This document shows, one piece after another, positions 1 to 11,459 of a DNA stretch of 64,000 nucleotides. A program made the translations under genes and the position numbers. The stretch is from Primulina eburnea (taxonomy: Eukaryota; Streptophyta; Magnoliopsida; Lamiales; Gesneriaceae): NCBI RefSeq assembly GCF_022965805.1, contig NC_133108.1:44214051-44278050 (forward strand). The letters are read 5' to 3'. Below the pieces are notes generated by a model. That model searched no databases. It had not been told where the DNA came from and worked only from the letters and a program-made list of their open reading frames with translations. How positions within the stretch are numbered: position 1 is the stretch's first letter; every line of letters starts with the position of its first letter.

Positions 1-324
1 TAATTTGATCCTATCAAAATAATGACTAATTAATTTTTGCTTGCTCGTAGTTTTAATTAGCTTTATTAATTGTATTTCAACACGATTTTTTTCCAATAGA
101 TCAAACATAAAAATGTATATATAACTTAATTTCTATGATTTTGAGTTATTAATGAGTAATTACATATGTTGTATTAATTTTTTAATTAATATTTAAGTTC
201 ACTAAAAACAAACAAGAATACAAAAAGTTTTATGCTTACATGTTACGTATACAAGCATTTATTAAGCTTACTTTAAATGTTTATTTTTTAAAATCATATG
301 TTAGTTGTTAGGGCAATTTATATT

Positions 325-494
325 GACAAAAACTTGTGTGATACAGTATCACAGGTCGTATTTTGTGACTCTTTTTTGGATCATCCATGAAAAAATATTA
401 CTTTTTATGTTAAGAGTATTACTTTTTATTGTAAATATTGGTAGAGTTGACTCGTCTCACAGATAAATATTCGTGAGACCGTCTCACAAAAGAC
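325..494 (+). repeat. Dispersed GTGAGACGGTCTCAC element, copy 1
   Basis: This is a copy of a family that recurs about 15 times in the window. It begins with GACAAAAACTTGTGTGA and ends with GTGAGACCGTCTCACAAAAGAC. The middle carries the family landmarks GGATCATCCATGAAAAAATA, TTACTTTTTATG and TAAGAGTATTAC. The palindromic left end is degenerate here (GATACAGTATCAC). The terminal inverted repeats and lack of coding capacity fit a MITE. Confidence 0.75.
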
Positions 495-1016
495 ATACGT
501 ACACTCATTTATATATTTACATTCAAGATTCCTAAATTGTTTATTATTATAGCAATGGCAAAAGGTTTACGCAAAGTAATTAATTATCGTAATCAAAATT
601 ATCAATGTAAAAAAGGCAGCTCAATTTAGTGTTTTTTATGGTAGGAATGGAACATATTATTAAAAAAAAAACTTGGGTCTTAATCAAGCTAACACCTTTT
701 TCTTTCCCATATTATTAAACTATAATCCACGTAATATTTTTAATTATGGCGTAATATTCGAGGGTCCTAAGTAAATTTGGCTTTGAGAATACATGTTCTT
801 CGTTAAAGAGAGAACTGAGAAGGGATTCCCACGTCTATAAAGTAATTAAATTAAAATTTAAATCTTAAAACCTATTTTTATATATTGTAGAATATTTTTA
901 GTTAAATATCTGTATTTATAGCTAGTTATGTTCTTCATGTAATTGTTGGAGAGAATAATACTATGCTAACCACAAAAAAGTTGATAAATAAACATAAATT
1001 GACCTCAAGTAATAGC

Positions 1017-1117
<101 letters not shown>

Positions 1118-1616
1118 CAAGTGATCCGTCTCCATTAAAATATGATGTATAAAGAAAAATTGGTGATCTCAAGATGTCTTCTTACTTTTGTCTGTGGGTT
1201 TGCTAGTCAAGATTACAAAAGATTATGAGTAAATCTCTAGACAATTTAAACAAATAAAGCTTTTTGTAGCAGAAGAAACCCACCAAAAGAAAAAGCTTCT
1301 ACCTAAATTATTTTTTAAAACAAAAAATATTATTATTAGGATAGAGGGTTTGTGGCTAACCAAAAATTATAATTTAATATAATAGAACAAATAAAAAATT
1401 TAAAATAGTCCAAACCCCATTTTTCGTCGGTCTAGTAGCAGCATCCATTGTTGCTCCACGAAAACTCTACCCAATAATTTTACCAATTTATAATTAATGA
1501 GAATCGAACTCTAATATAAATCACCAGATCCAATAAAATTATAGTTAATGATAACGATATAACTTTAATATTTTGAATCTTACATATAATTGTCTTAACA
1601 TCACATTTCGACTTAT

Positions 1617-1793
1617 GACAAAAACTTGTGTGAGACGGTCTCACGGGTCATATTTGTGAGACGAATCTCTTATTTGGGTCATCTATGAAATATTATTAAT
1701 TTTTATGCTAAGAATATTATTTTTTATTGTTAATATCGGTAGAGTTGACATGTCTAACAGATAAAGATTCGTGAGACCGTCTCACAAGAGACC
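1617..1793 (+). repeat. Dispersed GTGAGACGGTCTCAC element, copy 2 (near full length)
   Basis: This well-preserved copy shows the full architecture. The left end is CAAAAACTTGTGTGAGACGG followed by TCTCACGGG. Internal GTGAGACGAATCTCTTATTT and GGGTCATCTATGAAATATTA follow. The right end is CGTGAGACCGTCTCACAAGA. The two ends are inverted repeats of each other, and each end is itself almost a palindrome. Confidence 0.8.
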
Positions 1794-2634
1794 TACCCTC
1801 TGCTTATTTGACGAATAATTATTGATGCTCAGCATATATTTTAGTAGTTCAAACTAATGTATTTGAATTACATAAAACTAAATAGTATTGGACTAGAATT
1901 TAATACAGATAGGAAACGGCTCGCGCATTGAGAAATGAAATGGTTTACTTAGAAGCAATTGGAGTTTTGCTATGATTGAATCTTTGCTTTATTTAAAATT
2001 TACCTTTGACATGATCACTGTAAGCACTTTTAGCTTTCACTTTTAATAAGCCTTAAGTAATGATGATTAATAAGTGATTAGAGAAAATCGGTTTTCGCCT
2101 TTCGATAAGAGACATCCAAAATACTACAAAAAGAAAGGACAAATTAAAGAATTAACGATATTTATTACGTCACCCGCCAAAGTTAACATTTTGTAATTAA
2201 AACTTGTATGTTGATGATAACTTATTATTGTCGGATTGAATGAACTCTTTTTCATACTTCACATGCATGTCTCATATATTCACACTTGTTTGTATATGTA
2301 TATATGTTTAAAAAATTAGTGAAAAAGCAAGTTTTACCGATAAAATTCTCATTTTATTCTTGTTTAATGTGCGATTTAATATAATATAGAATCTTATATA
2401 TAAATAAATAAATGATCAAGACTTATATTTCAAAAGAACAAGGCTACATATAGAAATGAACGTAATAAACATTTTTACGCCACAAATATAGTTATAAGAT
2501 ACGTGAATATATATAATTAATATGGTTTGTTAATTTAATTAAATTTCGGAATGGCCCCACAAGGCACAGTGATGGATTAGGGGGGAAGTCACAATCTTGT
2601 CGGGTTCAGGTGAATTTTAAAATTCAGAGAGCAG

Positions 2635-2670
<36 letters not shown>

Positions 2671-3065
2671 TAAATTTGACCTCATAACGATAAAATTAAA
2701 ACTACACACTTTACTGTTGGTAAACAATATCTATTGTCGAAAATGATTTTTTTTTTCATTTTAAATTTATGTTGATCAAAATGAAATTTAATTAAATTGA
2801 TCGATCGATCGATCAATTCGATGATATCTATTCATATATCAAACCTTAAATTAAAAGTTCTCAAATAAAATATCAATTTTACATAAAGTTCATCTAGGAC
2901 ATCGACCAAGTTCGAATATTTTGGTTAACATTGTTAATTGATTAATGTAGATCAAGAAAAGATTTAGATATATTTATGACACTTCTTCCACATTTATTTA
3001 CAAAAGACATTAATTTGTTAAAACAATCATGATTTCTGCATACATTATTATGTGCTTTAAATCAA

Positions 3066-3230
3066 GATAAAAACTTGTATGAGACGGTCTTACGGATCGT
3101 ATTTTGTGAGACAGATATCTTATTTAGATCATTCATGAAAAAATATTACTTTTTTATGTTAAGAGTATTATTTTTTATTGTGGATCGGTAGGGTTGACTC
3201 GTCTTACAAGTAAATTTAGCTATGAGATTA
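3066..3230 (+). repeat. Dispersed GTGAGACGGTCTCAC element, copy 3 (right end lost)
   Basis: The left end (AAAAACTTGTATGAGACGGT) and the core TAAGAGTATTATTTTTTATT are present. The right terminal repeat is missing after GTCTTACAAGTAAAT, so this is a truncated old copy. Confidence 0.7.
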
Positions 3231-5033
3231 ATCGTTTTTGTAACATTAGCATATAGTAAATTAAATTGAATTGAATATCCTACCTAATTATTTGTTAATC
3301 AATGTCCTAAAAATATTATATTGTAAGGACACTACTAATTAACAACCTATATGGGTCTCTCTATATTTAATACTAGGAACAATCAGTGGTCCTGTCAATT
3401 TTATTTTTTAAAAAGGTACAACACATCATGCAACAACGCGTACTTACCCCTACACCCCCTCTACATCGTGATTAAAAACAATTTAACTTACCAAATAGAG
3501 TAAAAAAAATCATCGATAGAGCAAGGATCTAAATTTAGAAGGGAAGGATTAAAAAGTATTTTAGATATATATAAAAAAGGCATCAGTTGAAAATTAATAT
3601 ATGTTTCATACATTTGGATTCTTTTTATAAAGACGTTATCGACTAATAATGCATGACCCATCCAATATTATGATGCTGCTATGATTCTTGACGAGACGCA
3701 TATGCACTATAAGATCAAGTCAGTGATATCTGAACTAGATGTTATATGAAATTCGATAATTAATCAATTGTATGTTAACATGAACGCTTATCGATCGATC
3801 TTAAATATTGTATATATATATTCACTCTCTATATATATAAATATATATATATATTAAGAGAAGCTATTAAATGTGTCTTTCAAAGCAAGAGCATAGTTGT
3901 GTGAAATTTTGCTTACAAGGGAAGTAAAAAATTAAGGAATTTTATTATAAGTTTTTAAAATTTTGTTTGGTGTTTCCTAGCAAATTTTGTTACAGAGAGT
4001 TGTGGGTACGTACATGATTTTTTTTTTTTTTTATAGATATGATTCCATTTCTTAGTTCATGCAAATAAATACACTTTTTTTTTGGGACTGTTCGGTTGGG
4101 CATTAATTTATCACATTTATTTTTGGTCCAGTGCATTTATTTTGTTTGAGCAAAAATATCTTTTAGATCTATATATAAAATATTAAAATGTACATTTGAT
4201 GAAATCATAATATCTTTTTTAACAAATTTACTTCTATTTGATATTGCTTCAGAAGCGGTTAAAAAGATATTTGAAAAGAAAATAAAATCTGGAACACAAA
4301 TATTCAAAGATATTTGAAAGTTCTATTGCAATTTTTTTTGTTTAAACGACTAAAAATAGACTTAAGTTCATTAAATTAATGTATACCACTGCTCAATCAA
4401 AATACGAGCACATGACAAATTCTTAAACGCAAGAATTTAGCAATAAATTGGTAGATCTATAAATGTCGCGCAAAGTTAGAACAAGGAAAACTTTTTTGTC
4501 ATAAATTTTAAATCCTCGTTGAACTTGTAAGTTAATTGTTCAAGTCCAAAGCCTCAACACCCCTTGACCTCCTTGTCCATTTTAAATTTTCTATATGCAT
4601 AACAACATTTCATCATAGTTCCCAACATGTCAATATCGAAGATAGTGATACACAAATGTCAGTCGTGCTCTTTGAAAGACTTGTTGGAAAACTGATAGCT
4701 CGTTTCATTTTTGTAATTGCAGCACAAATTTTATAATTTTTATATATACATAATAAAGTTTATGCCATATTGTATATTTATTTGTTGTCCGAATGTACAA
4801 TCTAGCGAGGAGACAATGTATAGAATATGATGATTTTGAAGCGTATCTAATATAGGGACAACAATGCAAATATAGAAAAGTCGATAAATAAATTAATGAG
4901 AGGTACTAATAATAATAATACAAATATATAACATAGTCAACTAGGGACATAGTTAACTACAGTAAAACCTCTAACTCACATTGTACCTGATAACAAAAAC
5001 GACACAACAAAGACAAATCAACAAATCACGGCG

Positions 5034-6261
5034 CTAACGACCGTTAACCAGTGGACTAACGGCCGTCTCCTTGCACGGGCTAGGCGGCAGGCTACTCTTT
5101 CCCGACACCACTAGACGCTGCACCAACCCGCCGATTCTCTGACCGTTTGTCTCCGGCAGAAGCCGTTTCCCGCCGAAAGGGAGCGCCTCCACCCCTCTCT
5201 CCGCAAGAACCGCCTCCCCGACGCCGTTGGCCTGTCATAAGAGAACCCGTTTCTCGTTTTAGTTAGTACTTTTCGACTATGTCGTTGGGTAGTCGAGGGA
5301 GTGTATGTTTAGTAACGATTGAAGTACGTACCTGGATTCTGACGTAATCATTGGGATTCCAGCAGAAGGCGTGGCCGAGGATCTGATCGATGGTTTCGGA
5401 GACGCCGTCGAGGGCGATGCCGATGACTGCGCCGGTGGAGCAATCTCCACCGCGGGTGAGCTTCATTTTGGCGGGGCTGGTCAATGGGCCGTTGCCGATG
5501 GAGAGGACCAAGAGATCGTCGACGCCTGTCACTGATGGGAAGTCTCTCTTGTTATGTAAAACGTGAGTCACCGCGGCGGCGGTTGGGTTGTTCATCACGA
5601 GCCCACCGTCCACGGCGAGGCAGGAGGTCTTTCCGTCGATGGAGGAGAGCTTGAACGGCTTGAAAAACGAGGGAGTGGCGGAGGTGGCGCGAATGACTTT
5701 CCACAGCTCGAAGTCAAAACTCGCCGACTCCGTGGCGTCTGCTCGAGAGAAAACGAACGGCGCCGCGCTGTTGAGGTCGAAGCATGGCACAATCAGCGGT
5801 TTGCATGTGTCTTTCAAAGTCACAATCTTGCCATCATCTCTTCTGAATGCCTCTTTCAATACCTTATCCATGCTCTTCCCAGAAAACCTCGTCCGACGGC
5901 GGAAAATGCCACCGCCAGCGGCTCTGAACAGCTCCGCCTGATTCTCCTCAACAAACTTAGCGGCGCCTCTGGCAGAGAAAATAGGACGGCCAGCGCCATC
6001 GTCGGCGACCAGCATTGCGGCAACGAGAGCACCGATCCCAGTGCCAGCCACCATATCGAAAAAATCAGCGATTGCGGCAGTAGAATCTCCGGTTCTCGCT
6101 CGGATCTGGTCCTCCAGATGGACCAATGCAGCACAGCAGACAATGGCGGAGGTTCCGCCGCCGTCAATGCTCAAAACCCTCGTCTTCTTCCCTTCACAGT
6201 GGTACAACCACTTCTGCTCAAGCTTAGAAAAAATCTCCAACGTCACCTTGCTCAACTCCAT
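5034..6261 (-). CDS. Patatin-like lipid acyl hydrolase, pPLAIII type
   Basis: The product is a patatin-fold acyl hydrolase of the plant pPLAIII (PLP6-9-like) group, enzymes thought to release fatty acids from membrane glycerolipids. Two exons give 375 residues: exon 1 is 6261-5332, the intron is 5331-5232 (GTACGT...CAG, 100 bp, phase 0), and exon 2 is 5231-5034, ending in TAG. The oxyanion motif DGGG is at residues 33-36. The nucleophile elbow is GTGIG at 73-77, lacking the GxSxG serine, which is the known pPLAIII hallmark. The partner motif DGG is at 218-220. The carboxyl tail ends in SPLVNGR, which I recognise from this family. The start is the first ATG of the frame, 32 codons before DGGG. 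GC content is clearly higher than the flanks. Whether it is catalytically active cannot be judged from sequence. Confidence 0.93.
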
Positions 6262-6628
6262 ATGATCAATACACAGCTACACCGACAAATTCAAAGAATC
6301 CCAACAAAATCGAAGCAGTATAGAATTTATCAACGATAATGTGGGTAAGTAGTTGATGAACTTTCGAAGATTAGCACGATAAAGATCAGTAGATTACAGA
6401 GCGAGCTATAGGTACAGCTAAAGCTACTGAGGATCTCTGGGGAACAAATCCGTGAAAAAGTGAAATATCACGCTTTACTACTGAAGAACTTTAATGGCGT
6501 AAGAATCACTAATGAGTATTTCTTCCACAATACATATACATACACACACAGCGAGTGTGTAAGTTCAAGAAATCGAAGACTGAAGAGTGATGAAATGTGG
6601 AAGTATGGCTGAAGGAAAATTAAGTGCA

Positions 6629-6678
<50 letters not shown>

Positions 6679-7023
6679 GATAGAATAAATATTTATTTAT
6701 TAATCAATAAAAATATTTAATTGATTTTCTCATGTTTTAGTATTTAAGAATGATGGGAGTGGAAGCACTCTAGCATTACGGTGTGGCGCGTTGTACTCAA
6801 TATTTGCCTTTATAATTTTTTCCACTTTTTTTTTTGTTATTCAATTAATTATACGCGTTTTGACTGGTTTTTACAGCTTCAAAATTAACTACTGTAAATT
6901 TGCAAAACTGATAAATTTGAAATATTATATCGTTTGACATCTCTCGACAAGATATAATATCTGAAGATTATAACAAAATATAGAGATATTATAGTGTATA
7001 AATAAATGTTTATATTGATATCC

Positions 7024-7145
7024 ACGGAAAGTAAGACGCGATTCGTTTTCATTTGTCGACTTGATAGTCGGAGAGATTTTGTTAACGGAAAGTAAGACGC
7101 GATTCGTTTTCATTTGTCGACTTGATAGTCGGAGAGATTTTGTTA
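7024..7145. repeat. Perfect 61-bp tandem duplication
   Basis: Two directly adjacent identical copies, 7024-7084 and 7085-7145, each begin ACGGAAAGTAAGACGCGATT and end AGAGATTTTGTTA. No difference is visible between the copies, so the duplication is recent. Confidence 0.95.
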
Positions 7146-7923
7146 TTTCACTTTCTGATGATCAACTTTCATTAACATTTTACGACGACGACGAATGATA
7201 AATTTAAGTAAAACTGACAAATATGCACAAACATTTAATGATAAGAAGTGTAAATAGTTCGCATATAGAATCAGTGAGTCGATATTTAGTGCGTGGAAAT
7301 TTTATTTATTGTGCTTCAGTGTTAGAATAAAGTAACACATTACAAAGGTATTAAATGAAGAACTATTTTGAATTTATAGAAATAAATATTAGGATGATGT
7401 TGTATAAATTGCATTAATATATTTGTGTACGATATTCAATTCCCAATTGTTAACTTATGTAAACAATTTTTGTTCTCTTGCAAGATTTAATCTCAAGCTA
7501 TTTTTTAAGATATAATTTAATCATTCTTTCTTATTGTAATTGTGATATTTATGAAATATTTATCAATCATTTGATTTAACAAAAGTTCAACTAAATTTAT
7601 TATATAATTAATCTTTTCTATTATATGTTCATTTCTAATTTGATATGCTTTATATTTGGTTTTCATATTTTCTAATTTTTAGAATATAGTATTTTCACTA
7701 AAAAAAACTTCAGAACCCAATAATATAGCTTAACCAAATTAAGGGCTTGCGAAAGTGTAAGGCCCTGCAACCACGGCCCAATTGAGAAATGTTGAACTTT
7801 AGAAATATTTGTCCTAATGTTACGAGAAATGAAAAGTAAATAATCTAATTTTATTACACTTATGTTTTTATAGCTAATAATGAAATAATAGATGTTGCTT
7901 GCTTACATATTAGTTACAAAAAA

Positions 7924-8098
7924 GCAAAAATTTGTGTGAAACGGTCTCACGCGTTGTATTTGTGAGACGAATATCTTATTTGAGTTATCAATGAAAAAGT
8001 ATTATTTTTTATGCTAAGAGTACTACTTTTTATTGTGAATATGGGTAGGGTTTATCCGTCTCACATATTAAAATCCGTGAGACGGTCTCACATGAGAA
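7924..8098 (+). repeat. Dispersed GTGAGACGGTCTCAC element, copy 4
   Basis: Near full length. The left end is TTTGTGTGAAACGGTCTCAC, the core contains GCTAAGAGTACTACTTTTTA, and the right end is CGTGAGACGGTCTCACATGA. Confidence 0.8.
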
Positions 8099-8177
8099 CC
8101 ACTCTTACAAAATATAGAATGAATTTCAAATGCCTTTATTATGGGGTAAATTTGAAATTCATCCTAATTAATATAAG

Positions 8178-8356
8178 GCAAAAACTTGTATAAGACGATC
8201 TCACGGGTCGTATTTTTGTGAGACAGATCTCTTATTTGGGACATCCATAAAAAATTATTAATTTTTATGCTAAGAGTATTACTTTTTATTATGAATATAA
8301 GTAGGGTTGACTCGATCTCACAAGTAAAGATTCATGAGATCGTATCACAAGAAACC
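8178..8356 (+). repeat. Dispersed GTGAGACGGTCTCAC element, copy 5
   Basis: Second member of a close pair with copy 4, in the same orientation and about 80 bp away. The left end is AAAACTTGTATAAGACGATC. The right end is degenerate (GAGATCGTATCACAAGAAAC). Confidence 0.78.
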
Positions 8357-8515
8357 CACTCTTAATATAAAATCATATATTAACATGGAAAGAGTGTATA
8401 TGAAGTTTATGATATTACTTCTCTAAATCTACAAAAAAAAAAAAAAAAATACATTTGAATATATTTGAATCTCTCCAGGGGAGCTAGTTCATCTGTCGAT
8501 TGAGTTGAATCAGAA

Positions 8516-8745
8516 ACAGAAGCGGGACATTTGCGACGGTTTTCTCAAAAACCGTCGCTATATGACGACGGTTATAATAAACTGTCGCGGTTTTTGCGAC
8601 GGTTTTTGTCAAACCGTCGCTAAAAAATTTTTTAAAATTTTTTGGGGGGCCGTGGCCGCCATATTGCGACGGTTGTTGATAAAACCGTTGCGGATTTTGC
8701 GACGGTTTCCGTCATAACCGTCGCTAAATTTTTTTTTTAAATTTT
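8516..8745. repeat. Palindromic GCGACGGTTTT / AACCGTCGC repeat block
   Basis: Several GCGACGGTT motifs alternate with their complement AACCGTCGC, forming a chain of short hairpins such as GCGACGGTTTTCTCAAAAAC followed by CGTCGC. The block has two similar modules, each ending in CCGTCGCTAAA, a T/A-rich tract and a G run (GGGGGGCCGT). An open frame running through it is only a reflection of the repeat. It is probably a non-autonomous transposon end or satellite-like fragment. I cannot assign a family. Confidence 0.7.
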
Positions 8746-8934
8746 TTGGGGGGGCCGTCTTACATGGCAACAAATATCGTACATGTCAATTTATAAATAA
8801 CGATTAGAATAAAGAGTAGGAAACTTCTTACATTGTAATAACATCACGAATCCTCGAACCATTAACGCGTTCCGAATCTAAGTTTGTGTTTTATGAGATG
8901 AACATCTCATGGAAAAGAAGACCTCGCCTGATAG

Positions 8935-9066
8935 AGAAGAGCTCGCAAATATAGCCCGAATGACTGCCTGGCTTTCTACAACGAATTTAGACTTCGAAAC
9001 AATATCAATTTGTGTGTGAGGCATGCAGGCAAGTCATTCTTGGCTACTTAACTAAAGCTCTCATCT
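8935..9066 (-). ncRNA. MIR169: MIR169-type microRNA precursor, minus strand
   Basis: On the minus strand, 9046-9026 reads TAGCCAAGAATGACTTGCCT plus G. It differs at one position (G to A at position 9) from the miR169h-n sequence I know from Arabidopsis. A partially complementary star segment (CCAGGCAGTCATTCGGGCTA) lies in the 3' arm at about 8971-8952. Pairing is about 17 of 21 with a single bulge and a small internal loop, and a loop of roughly 55 nt separates the arms. The stem continues below into GAGAGC/GAGCTC. miR169 guides cleavage of NF-YA transcription factor mRNAs and acts in drought, nitrogen and flowering responses. The 5' U suits AGO1 loading. Expression is unproven. Confidence 0.87.
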
Positions 9067-9132
9067 TTCATGTAAGGTTTCTCTTCCTTGTGCATATTAT
9101 GGTACGAGGATATATGTTTTCGATTTGGCAAG

Positions 9133-9142
9133 TATTTATAGC
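9133..9142 (-). promoter_or_regulatory. TATA box upstream of minus-strand MIR169
   Basis: On the minus strand GGCTATAAATACTTG lies about 90-100 bp before the mature miRNA. The same GGCTATAAAT is kept at the matching place in the plus-strand copy, which argues that the promoter was duplicated along with the hairpin. Confidence 0.6.
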
Positions 9143-9776
9143 CGAGTTACCTTAGCCAAAATATATACCTCATCCATAACTTATGCATGATAAGGTTATA
9201 ATTACAACCCTTGTAAGGAATATATTCATTTGACCTCGCTTAGGGATCTTTTTTTTGTGTGTGTGTGTGTGTCTTTTTTTTTCTAATTTTTTTTTTTTGT
9301 AAATCAACATCTTAGATTTCCTTCTACTGCACAAATTTATTTATTTTGTTATTTTTTGAAATGTGTGTGTGAAATAAGAAAGGAAAATTCAATTTAGATT
9401 CGATCACTTGAAGATTGTGATTGATATAATAAATCTGATATTGTGGAGATGGAATGTCAACTATTATATTTTAGATCTCAAGGAACAAAGCACGACTTGA
9501 AACCGACAGAGGCGAAAGGCGAAAATTCTCATTTTATTTTTGGATGAGTATAATTTTCCATTTGAATCTCTTTAAACCTATTTCTCGAGTGATAAATCAT
9601 ACCAAAAGTCTAGATCCTTTGCTGTGCACAACATCGGATCCATTTTGGTCTAATAGCGTCAATCAAGCATTATTAATTTATAATATATATGTATATAAAT
9701 ATTTCTTCTTTACAAAATTTGACACACATTTAGTAACTGTTTTGGTAGGTTTTGAAATTAATATTTTTCATGATTG

Positions 9777-9836
9777 ACTCAAATAAGATATCAGTCTCAC
9801 AAAATGTACTCATAAGACCGTCGATCACAAATTTTT
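9777..9836 (-). repeat. Remnant of dispersed GTGAGACGGTCTCAC element
   Basis: Only CTCAAATAAGATATCAGTCT and CATAAGACCGTCGATCACAA survive. It is an old fragment in the spacer of the MIR169 inverted duplication. Confidence 0.55.
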
Positions 9837-10429
9837 TTTATCTAAAAATAATTGAACCCACACGAGAAAAAAATTACGCAGATTCTTAGATCCAAAAAGA
9901 ATTGTTTACTTATAAATTAAATTTTATTAAATCACAAATTTTTGCCAAATTTGTTCTCCTTTATCGAAATTTATGATCTCGTTCTTGGCTTCATATGTGA
10001 TCTAGGCCTTTTAATGATGATTTTATTTTAATGAACTGAATTTTTTATTTAAATGTAATAGTCAAGAAAAATGAGAGTACAAGCCAAACTATTATTTAAA
10101 ATAAAAATACGGGATAAATTAATTTATATAATTTTAAGTTGAACACTATGAGATGATAAAACTTAAACATTAATATGAACAACGATTATACGTTAGAAAC
10201 GTTATTGAGTGAAGTGGATAACTTGTTTCGATACTTCATTGAATTTAAAGGATATTTTTCAAGTCTTTCCAAAAAAGAAATCGAGAATTTTTGACCTTTC
10301 ACCTCCTCCTCTCATGTCAGTTTCAAGTTGTTCTTTGTTCCTTGAGATTTATAGTTGACATTCCATCTCCCCAAAACAAGTGGCTTGAAACGAAAATTCA
10401 TAAAACAATTCAATTTTTTTTTGGAATAG

Positions 10430-10522
10430 ATCTCTTGTCAGACTATCTCACAGATCTTTATCTGTGAATAGACCGATACTATACGACTTGTGAGACCGTC
10501 TCACATAATTTTTTGTCTTTTT
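10430..10522 (-). repeat. Internally deleted copy of dispersed GTGAGACGGTCTCAC element
   Basis: Both ends are present (TCTCTTGTCAGACTATCTCA and GTGAGACCGTCTCACATAAT) but the middle of about 85 bp is missing. Confidence 0.65.
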
Positions 10523-10733
10523 TATTAAAAAAAAAAGCTTATTACTCGTATGTAAAATAGAGAATGTAAAATGAATTTGGAAAAGAAGATCTAAAATTTT
10601 GATATCTTTTTAAAGATTCCCTTTTCGAGTTTGAAAGGATATAAATATTCCTACGCGGGTTGCAATCTTATCATGCATAAGTTATGGATGAGGTATTTTG
10701 GCTAAGGTAGGGTCAATATTGTGCTCTTAATTT

Positions 10734-10744
10734 GGCTATAAATC
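10734..10744 (+). promoter_or_regulatory. TATA box upstream of plus-strand MIR169
   Basis: TTGGCTATAAATCG lies about 75-80 bp before the mature miRNA, at the position matching the TATA box of the minus-strand copy. Confidence 0.6.
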
Positions 10745-10790
10745 GTAATCAAATGGGAAATATCTATTTATCCTCGTACCAAGGAAGAGA

Positions 10791-10921
10791 GATGAGAGTT
10801 TTAGACGTTTTAAGTGGCCAAGAATGACTTGCCTGCATTCCTAAGAAACAAATCGAGATGGTTTCGATTTGAAAATTGTCGAACATACGCAGGTCATTCT
10901 AGCTATGTTGACGAGCTCTTC
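10791..10921 (+). ncRNA. MIR169: MIR169-type microRNA precursor, plus strand
   Basis: The segment at 10815-10835 begins TGGCCAAGAATGACTTGCCT. It matches the miR169 family except at positions 2 and 9, and differs from its minus-strand partner at position 2. The star-side segment GCAGGTCATTCTAGCTATG at 10889-10907 pairs with it, leaving a loop of about 50 nt. The lower stem uses GATGAGAG against GAGCTCTTC. The substitution near the 5' end (A to G at position 2) touches the seed region and may weaken or shift targeting. It may therefore be a functional paralogue, a weaker copy or a decaying one. Confidence 0.8.
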
Positions 10922-11459
10922 TATAACATGTTAGGTTTTTTTTTTTTTTTATTTCCATTCGATGTTATCCAGAACGCAAAAATAGATCCGAAACAATGGA
11001 GCACGACGGTATGGCGATGATCGAAGTTGTATATGATATTTCTGATGGTCAAGTCTTTCGTTGAGGTTGGTTGGGTGGTCTTCTTGTCATCTATCCTCCC
11101 TTCCATTTTAGTGTTTAATTCACTCTTATACCGAATTAGTCTTCTTGATTTACTTGGATACTTCAACAGAACATATATGGAAATCAAGAGGAATTTAATC
11201 GATGGAGCGATTAGGCCCTTTCAGAGTATTGCTCTTCTTCTTGAGGCAAATTCTCTCTTAATTTTGTTACGTGCATTTCCATGTCTTTCTAAGCACAACT
11301 AAGAAACGAACTTTTAAAATAGGTATTTTTACTTCGAGATCCGAGTTTAGAATTGTAGATTTTCTCAATCAGCCAGCAACTAACCACCCAACAACCATAG
11401 TTTTTGTCCAAAACATTCACTTCCTAACATGAAGCACAATCCCACCGAGGGGATCATCA

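Larger units (their letters stand above)
6262..8934. other. 5' flank of patatin-like gene and gene-free DNA
   Basis: 6262-6620 is probably the promoter and 5' UTR of the minus-strand patatin-like gene. The rest is AT-rich and holds a TA tract at about 6634-6677, a 61-bp tandem duplication, two dispersed elements and the GCGACGG repeat block. I see no coding gene. Confidence 0.6.
8930..10925. repeat. Inverted duplication carrying two MIR169 genes
   Basis: The left arm (about 8930-9540) and the reversed right arm (about 10265-10925) correspond along several hundred bases. Shared segments include the hairpins, a TATA region, CATGCATAAGTTATGGATGA (right arm about 10671; its complement lies near 9170-9190 in the left arm) and GGAGATGGAATGTCAACTAT. 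The arms are diverged by substitutions and indels, so this is an old duplication. The spacer of about 0.7 kb between them is AT-rich and contains a remnant of the dispersed repeat. The genes point outward from the centre. Confidence 0.85.

Noticed and set aside
5563..6339. Long plus-strand frame (258 codons) opposite the patatin-like gene
   Set aside because: It is a GC-rich shadow of the minus-strand coding exon, has no family resemblance, and would overlap a well-supported gene completely.
8505..8717. 70-codon frame through the GCGACGG block
   Set aside because: Its residues merely reflect the repeated nucleotide motif.
10814..11020. Frame beginning inside the plus-strand MIR169 hairpin, considered as a microRNA-encoded peptide
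   Set aside because: It starts with GTG, not ATG, and overlaps the hairpin itself, whereas reported miPEPs lie upstream of the hairpin.
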